From Acanthaster planci (Eukaryota > Echinodermata > Asteroidea > Valvatida > Acanthasteridae): a stretch of DNA of 36,974 nt. Position numbers and translations under genes: made by a program. Below, one piece after another: positions 31,931 through 36,974 of this stretch. Location: the NCBI RefSeq assembly GCF_001949145.1, contig NW_019091526.1:1122815-1159788 (forward strand), in the 5' to 3' direction. The notes under the pieces were generated by a model. The model ran no database searches. It saw only the letters and a program-made list of their open reading frames with translations, and had not been told where the DNA came from. Each line of letters opens with the position of its first letter. The first letter of the stretch is position 1.

Positions 31931-33429
31931 TTCTTAATGTGCACACTTCACACAAAAGAGCTAAATGATTAAAGACTTCCTTTGTTTGGGTTAACCGATT
32001 TGCCAGGAAGTGAAGCCACACTTACAGAAGAGATAAGGCACGAAACTCCAACTAGCAACTCATTTGTATCGAAACAATAAACACACATGATTGCGGGTGA
32101 GCCTATACACGCAAGGGACTTTTTGTAATTTGAACAGTTTGACGTCTGGACAGGCAGCAAAATCCTACCAGGCCGGTTGAAAAACGGCCCAAAAGAAGAA
32201 CTCAGGGGGAAAGACATGCTCAACTCAAAGAGTTGTGCCTCCCTACATATTTTATATGCGCCAGGAATAGAGTGTAAGGTTGGATAATTACAAAAAAAAA
32301 TGCCCCAGCAGTTTTTTTGGGGGAAGAAAAACCCGACCTAACTATGAGGAATGATGATGATGGAGAAGGATGTATTTAATATGTATCCAGGTCGTTATTA
32401 ATTTTTTTGATTCGCGGTAATTCTGATAACTAGCAATTGGCGGTGTTCTGGTACTGGATGTAGCCGTGCTTATACAGTACCTGCCATAGGTAGCAGGGCT
32501 TGATCCTGTTGTTTTTTTTCATGCATTCTTTCTAACTTTGTGTTTTCATTCAGAGTGAGTTGTTTAAGAAAAGGTTCTTTTATGGTTTTTTTATGTTGGT
32601 TTTTTGAATCAAATGTATTTAGGAAGAGCGTTGCGACCGACTGTCAGCATTGTCTCCAGGAAAAAAATAACATTTACGTCAGCCACAACGTTTTAGCTTT
32701 ATCTGCTCTAATTCTGATCTTTCTAGTAATCATTTGCAAACTCATTCTAAGATACAATACAACAATCATTTTACAAAATGTATAAAGAATATTCTGAGGA
32801 TAGTGCAGGCTGGTTGGTAACTTCCTAAACCTGTGGTCAAACTTGCCTGCGTACAGTTGTAGACAAATTGTCTGGAGGAGTGGGAGTACTATTTGTAAAT
32901 TGCCTGTATGGGTCACAGAGAAATATGTGTAAGGTTTAATCTACCACGAATGGGAACTTCATCAAAGGTCTTAGTAAAAAGTGATTGGACGGAAATTGGA
33001 ACTTAACCCGGCCGGGTAATTAAAGACTAACGAATTCTGGGCTTACGCTAATCACGTGAGAGCAGTACCTAGGTACTCGGATTTTCAAATTGCTCTTTTT
33101 TCCCTTTTCTCAATAAAATATGACAGAAAGTATTTCAAATTGAACGGATGAAATAAAATCAAGGAAAAAAAATCAACGCCCGCTGCTCAGGGCATGTATT
33201 TTGCAAGCGTAGGAGACGAAAATGAAATAAAACTGTGATGGCGCCCTCTAAAACGTCATGAAGCTAAAGGCGACAGCACACGTGAGCCATGTCGCGCGTC
33301 GATTCGTGCTTCAGGTGGCATAATGTATGCCCAGAATTAACTATTTAGTCATTGGTATCTCACGTATCCCATGATCCTACTTTCGTTTAATTCCTTGGTA
33401 ATTGAGATCCTAATGAAGCTCCTGTTTGT
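31931..33429. other. Intergenic stretch, nothing recognised
   Basis: AT-rich with homopolymer runs. No coding or repeat feature was identified with confidence. Confidence 0.45.
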
Positions 33430-33765
33430 GGTCAATTTCAAAGTACTGCCCCCACTCCCCAAGACTCCTCAGCCATAATTTTACAACCACAAGCCTGACC
33501 ACAGTTTCAGGAAGTCATACCACCGAGCCTGCACCCCCCTCTATATAATCGCCCCCAAAATGTTACATGGTAAGTCTGATCTGTCCATAGTATGTCCATA
33601 GTCTGTCCACTAGTTTTCCCCCTAGTCTTCCCTCTGTCTTCAACTCAGTCTTCCTCGCTAATGTCCAATGATATTAGTCTGTGTTTTCCTAATAAAACAT
33701 CCTCGACCAAAGCATCATTATGACCGTGTCAGTTCTCAATTTTAACTCAATCTTTGTCAGGCCAC
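33430..33765 (+). repeat. LTR-like segment (TATA box to polyA signal)
   Basis: TATATAA at 33542-33548 is followed about 145 bases later by AATAAA (33691-33696) and T/GT-rich sequence. This is the compact promoter-R-polyA layout of a solo LTR. Three abutting 11-base units of GTCCATAGT type lie between them (about 33583-33613). The sequence before the TATA box is CCC/CAC-rich and unlike the flanks. No TG...CA ends, target duplication or second copy was established. Confidence 0.3.
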
Positions 33766-33804
33766 GCTTACCTGTATGCAACGAAATTAAACCTTGTAAT
33801 AATG

Positions 33805-33950
33805 CGCGATGCAACGCATGACACGACATACGACGCGATGCACAACGCAGCGCTTCGTGTGTACAAATGTAATGGCAAGAAGGCGACGGAGAGACGCGAC
33901 GGCACACGAAAAGGGCCGTCGTTCCGTCGTGTTTGTAGTTGCGTCGCTCT
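33805..33950. repeat. CpG-rich inverted repeat (MITE-like)
   Basis: GCGATGCAACGCATGACACGAC at 33806 on and an inverse arm ending GTTGCGTCGC near 33945 match at about 17 of 22 positions. The interval is dense in ACGCGACG-type motifs, in contrast to the AT-rich surroundings. The several overlapping open frames here follow from the CpG-rich repeat. Confidence 0.45.
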
Positions 33951-36125
33951 GGAAGAGGCTAGAGAGCGGCAGAAATGTGTGTCGTAAAGAGTACGCCATA
34001 CGAGGATATACCCGAGATTTTAAAGCAAGGGAAAAAAGGTTGAATGACAGCGGTTTCAGTGTGCAATACGCTAACGAACTTACACTGCCTGTGTTTCTAT
34101 CTGTGTGATTTGAAAATACCCTAACCTTTTTGCTCTTCAGTGCTGCCATCATTTCCAATGTTGCAACCACATTATTTTGAATCTATGTGAACCAGAGTAA
34201 GTAAAGATATTCTTTAACTGCATATCAATTCCCTATACTGAGTGGTAAATTTGTACGTAGTGTGATTTTCGTCGGGCGCAAAGCGGATCACGAAACGTCC
34301 ACATTGTTTTGCATGTGATCTGGCTGTCTATGCGCTTATACAGCTTTGGAGTAAATTCGACAGATTTTATCAAAACCAAAAAGCGCCCTCCTATTGTGTA
34401 TGTCATATCGCAAAATACGCTATTGGCCAGTGAGCACTCAGACCAGAAACGAATGTATCCGTAGAAACTTAACGCCTATTTTAAACGTGTTTTTTTGCGT
34501 TAATCGTTAAAAAGTAACTGTCTAATTAAAAATAAACGTCTTTCTGGAAATAAACCTGTTTCGGTGTTCAGAAAGTGTGACCACCCCATAAACGTGTTTT
34601 TTGTCTTGTTATTAACACCATAATGTGTTATTGTGTCTAAGTTTGTTAACACATCAACACGTATTTGTTTAAATTTGTGAAGAAAAAAGGGTTAAGCTTT
34701 GGATTAGTAATTGTAATCATTTTGCGCTCATTCGCCTGAGTGCTCCAACGTGCCATTAAGTATGTATGAGCCAGTCTGATATCTGTCTCGTATGCAAGGC
34801 ATGGCCAAACAGTAGTGTTTACAAATTTGCTTACAATGGCAGTAACCAGCTGATCCAAAGGGTTTGGTCTCACGTCATGCGTTTGTGGTGAATAATGCAT
34901 TTTATCTCAAGCGATAAAATAAATTATCAAGGGTTCTTGACACACAGTTCTGCATTGTTCGGAGACCTTTGGGCAAGAACATTCAAGGGAAATCATCGTA
35001 AAGTTCTAAACATTGCATACAGTGTTTTTAACAAGATGATTTTCTTCTTTTATTTTTATTTTTGCCAAATTAATTCACTCCAGCACTATGTTATAGCTTA
35101 AAGTGGTAAATTATTAATATTAATACCACGCGTCACATTTTCTTCGAAGCTGGATATAAGGCTATGCTATTCTATTTTTGAAATGAAAAGTAAAACTATC
35201 TGTATTCCTCGAAGCAAGGGTAGATTTACAACCCATGCAGTGATAATTTTCATACCTTGCGTACCATTTATTCATTTTTTATCTTAATTTAGGAAATGTG
35301 AAAATGTTCACGACATTTTCATGTGGTAGTGTCCAGCGCCCGCTGGGAGTCTGTGTGCATGCTTGTGAGGCATTTGCGTTCGCATAAATTGTCACAGGGG
35401 TGTTTCGTACTTTAACTTATTAACATTTCGCTGATACCTTCAAACTTGCGCCGGAGACTGGTACTTGTGAGTGGTGTAAATTTTATGCCGGAAATGGGGA
35501 TATGGAAAATTTTTAACTTTTAATTTTTGGGGGGGGGGTTTGACTTCCCGGCCAAGGAAATTTAAAAGGGGGTGGTGCTGACATAGTATGACACCGACCC
35601 TGAAGGGGCCAATATTCCTAATACATCTGTAATATGTTTTACATTCCTGCAGAATCTGAAATCAGAACGGCATATTTCTGTAATATTTATTGTTCTCCCT
35701 TTTGAATACCTCTTATGCTAGGAAATCCGAAAAAAGTCAAAATCCGTTTATTTCCCGTGCTTCGAAAAATAGGGAGAGATGATTCAATAGTCCCATCCCT
35801 TAGTCAAAAGGTAGAGGGGATTAATAGCCCCCGCGTCGGGATTTACGCCCAACTGCAAGTGAAAAATACGGGTCATTGATTCCGCTGACGTTTGACATAG
35901 ATATAACTGTATTGTTACAACGCCAACATCATTTTGAACCATTCCTTACACATAAACAAGCAGTTATGAATCAAGTACTTCAAGCACTTTAATACCGTCA
36001 GGTAGGAATTTAGGTTGAAACATTATCGGAGTATGCGGAACATAACTGTGTTTAAGTCACATGTAAATAACAAAAACAAAAGGGGCTGTTGTTGTCTCTG
36101 AGATCTCAAATTTGACACAAGCATC
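33951..36125. other. Intergenic stretch, nothing firmly recognised
   Basis: AT-rich. A segment at about 35764-35855 ending GGGATTTACGCCCA loosely resembles the end of the direct repeats at 2291 and 4291. No gene was seen. Confidence 0.4.
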
Positions 36126-36390
36126 ACTGGATCACGGACGTGTATAATAAAATCTGGACTCGCGATGCCCTTAATCAGCTTGTAGAGTCATTGAATCCAC
36201 TCGCGGCCATTTTACCAAGCCGAATACAAAGCTTTCCTGGCAATGTTCGCCTTTGTTCTTCCAGACGTCAAAAGAAGGGAGCCAACCCATGCCTTTGTAT
36301 TTGGCTCGGTAAAATGGCCGCTGGTTGGCTTCTTTTTCATACAAAGGCGTTGCGAGTCCAGGTTTTTTATATACGTCCGTGCACTGGATC
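36126..36390. repeat. Foldback element with long imperfect arms
   Basis: Nested inverted segments, outside in: CTGGATCACGGACGTGTATA (36127 on) with TATACGTCCGTGCACTGGATC (ending 36390); TGGACTCGC (36155) with GCGAGTCCA (ending 36360); and GCGGCCATTTTACC...AATACAAAG (36203-36231) with its inverse at 36293-36321, 27 of 29 matching. The whole unit can form one long interrupted hairpin of about 265 bases. Alternative pairings (CCTTTGTAT, AGCCAACC) also exist inside. Overlapping frames on both strands are side effects of the symmetry. It is a MITE or foldback element, family unknown. Confidence 0.75.
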
Positions 36391-36974
36391 AGTTGAATTC
36401 GCAACTGGGAACATCGAGGATTCATTGAAATAACAGCTGATATACTCCTGCGAGCTCTTTATCACACGCTCCCAGTTTAGCAGAGGTCCTGTCTGGTCCA
36501 GTGCCTTTGTGTTGTAAGATTTAAAGGCTTATTTTTGGAGGCTGTGAGTACATCAGCATCGTGTGTACTTCCTTGGGAGGCCGCATGTAGTAAAAGGTGT
36601 GTCTTGATGAGTACTTGCACTGTCAAAGCGACTGTACAACTGATTAAGATCAGTCGTTCTCAAATGTACATTGTATGTAACGTCCGTATTTTTGTTGTCT
36701 TTTTTAGCATCGATTGACAAGACGCTTGATTTCTCTGCATTGTTGCCGTTTTTCTGCAAGACTGATATTAATGTGAACCATTGGCATTCTCTACACATGA
36801 TCGCGCAAATATTTAGAAAGTCATGGTTTTACTGGTTGGAATAAATATCTATGATTCTTTCTGGAACGACAAAGGTCGCACAAAACTTGACATAAGCGGT
36901 GATAACATTGGTCGACCCTGAACTAGCAATAAACACCATAGACAATCAGTACATATACATTCTTAACACCTTCA
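36391..36974. other. Intergenic end of window, nothing recognised
   Basis: No coding, RNA or repeat feature identified. Short frames on both strands lack recognisable content. Confidence 0.45.

Noticed and set aside
33787-34170. Overlapping 99- to 127-residue frames on both strands
   Set aside because: They run through the CpG-rich inverted repeat, where stops are rare for compositional reasons.
36140-36433. Overlapping frames of 61-97 residues on both strands
   Set aside because: Explained by the foldback repeat at 36126-36390.

Overview
The window is animal nuclear DNA. It shows one intron-split gene with a canonical GT-AG intron, long AT-rich non-coding stretches, many decayed transposable elements and an assembly gap (25592-25877). 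The best guess for the source is a marine invertebrate deuterostome such as an echinoderm or hemichordate. That rests only on the mix of elements (Penelope-like, Tc1-like and LINE relics, foldback MITEs) and on a scattered TAGGCCTA octamer, so it is weak.

The only gene I can support fully is a two-exon, rhodopsin-class (class A) G protein-coupled receptor on the + strand. Exon 1 (5133-5490) encodes the N-terminus, TM1 and most of TM2. Exon 2 (15638-16449) encodes the rest through TM7 and a short tail. A phase-1 intron of about 10.1 kb joins them through a split glycine codon, giving a predicted 389-residue protein. It looks like a peptide receptor, but it has Leu where most class A receptors have the TM6 toggle Trp.

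The intron holds a heavily mutated LINE in sense orientation (endonuclease part near 10083-10530, reverse transcriptase part near 11541-12520), two inverted-repeat elements (7991-8572 and 13451-13748) and a possible tRNA-derived SINE just before exon 2. Upstream of the gene are a diverged pair of direct repeats (2291-2471 and 4291-4461), a large foldback (2848-3236) and a GGGCC-rich degenerate repeat (1555-1725).

Downstream, 18550-19345 is a broken Penelope-like element carrying the end of its reverse transcriptase and a GIY-YIG endonuclease. It abuts the 3' half of a dead Tc1-like transposase (19501-20030). Further right are a roughly 430-bp duplicated block (22861-24335), AT-rich DNA around the gap, a short ORF with a signal-peptide-like start (27926-28081), an LTR-like promoter/polyA arrangement (33430-33765) and three more inverted repeats, the best at 36126-36390.

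Nothing here amounts to a multi-gene system. The points most worth a second look are the receptor with its altered TM6 motif, the junction of the two transposon relics, and several well-formed foldback elements.
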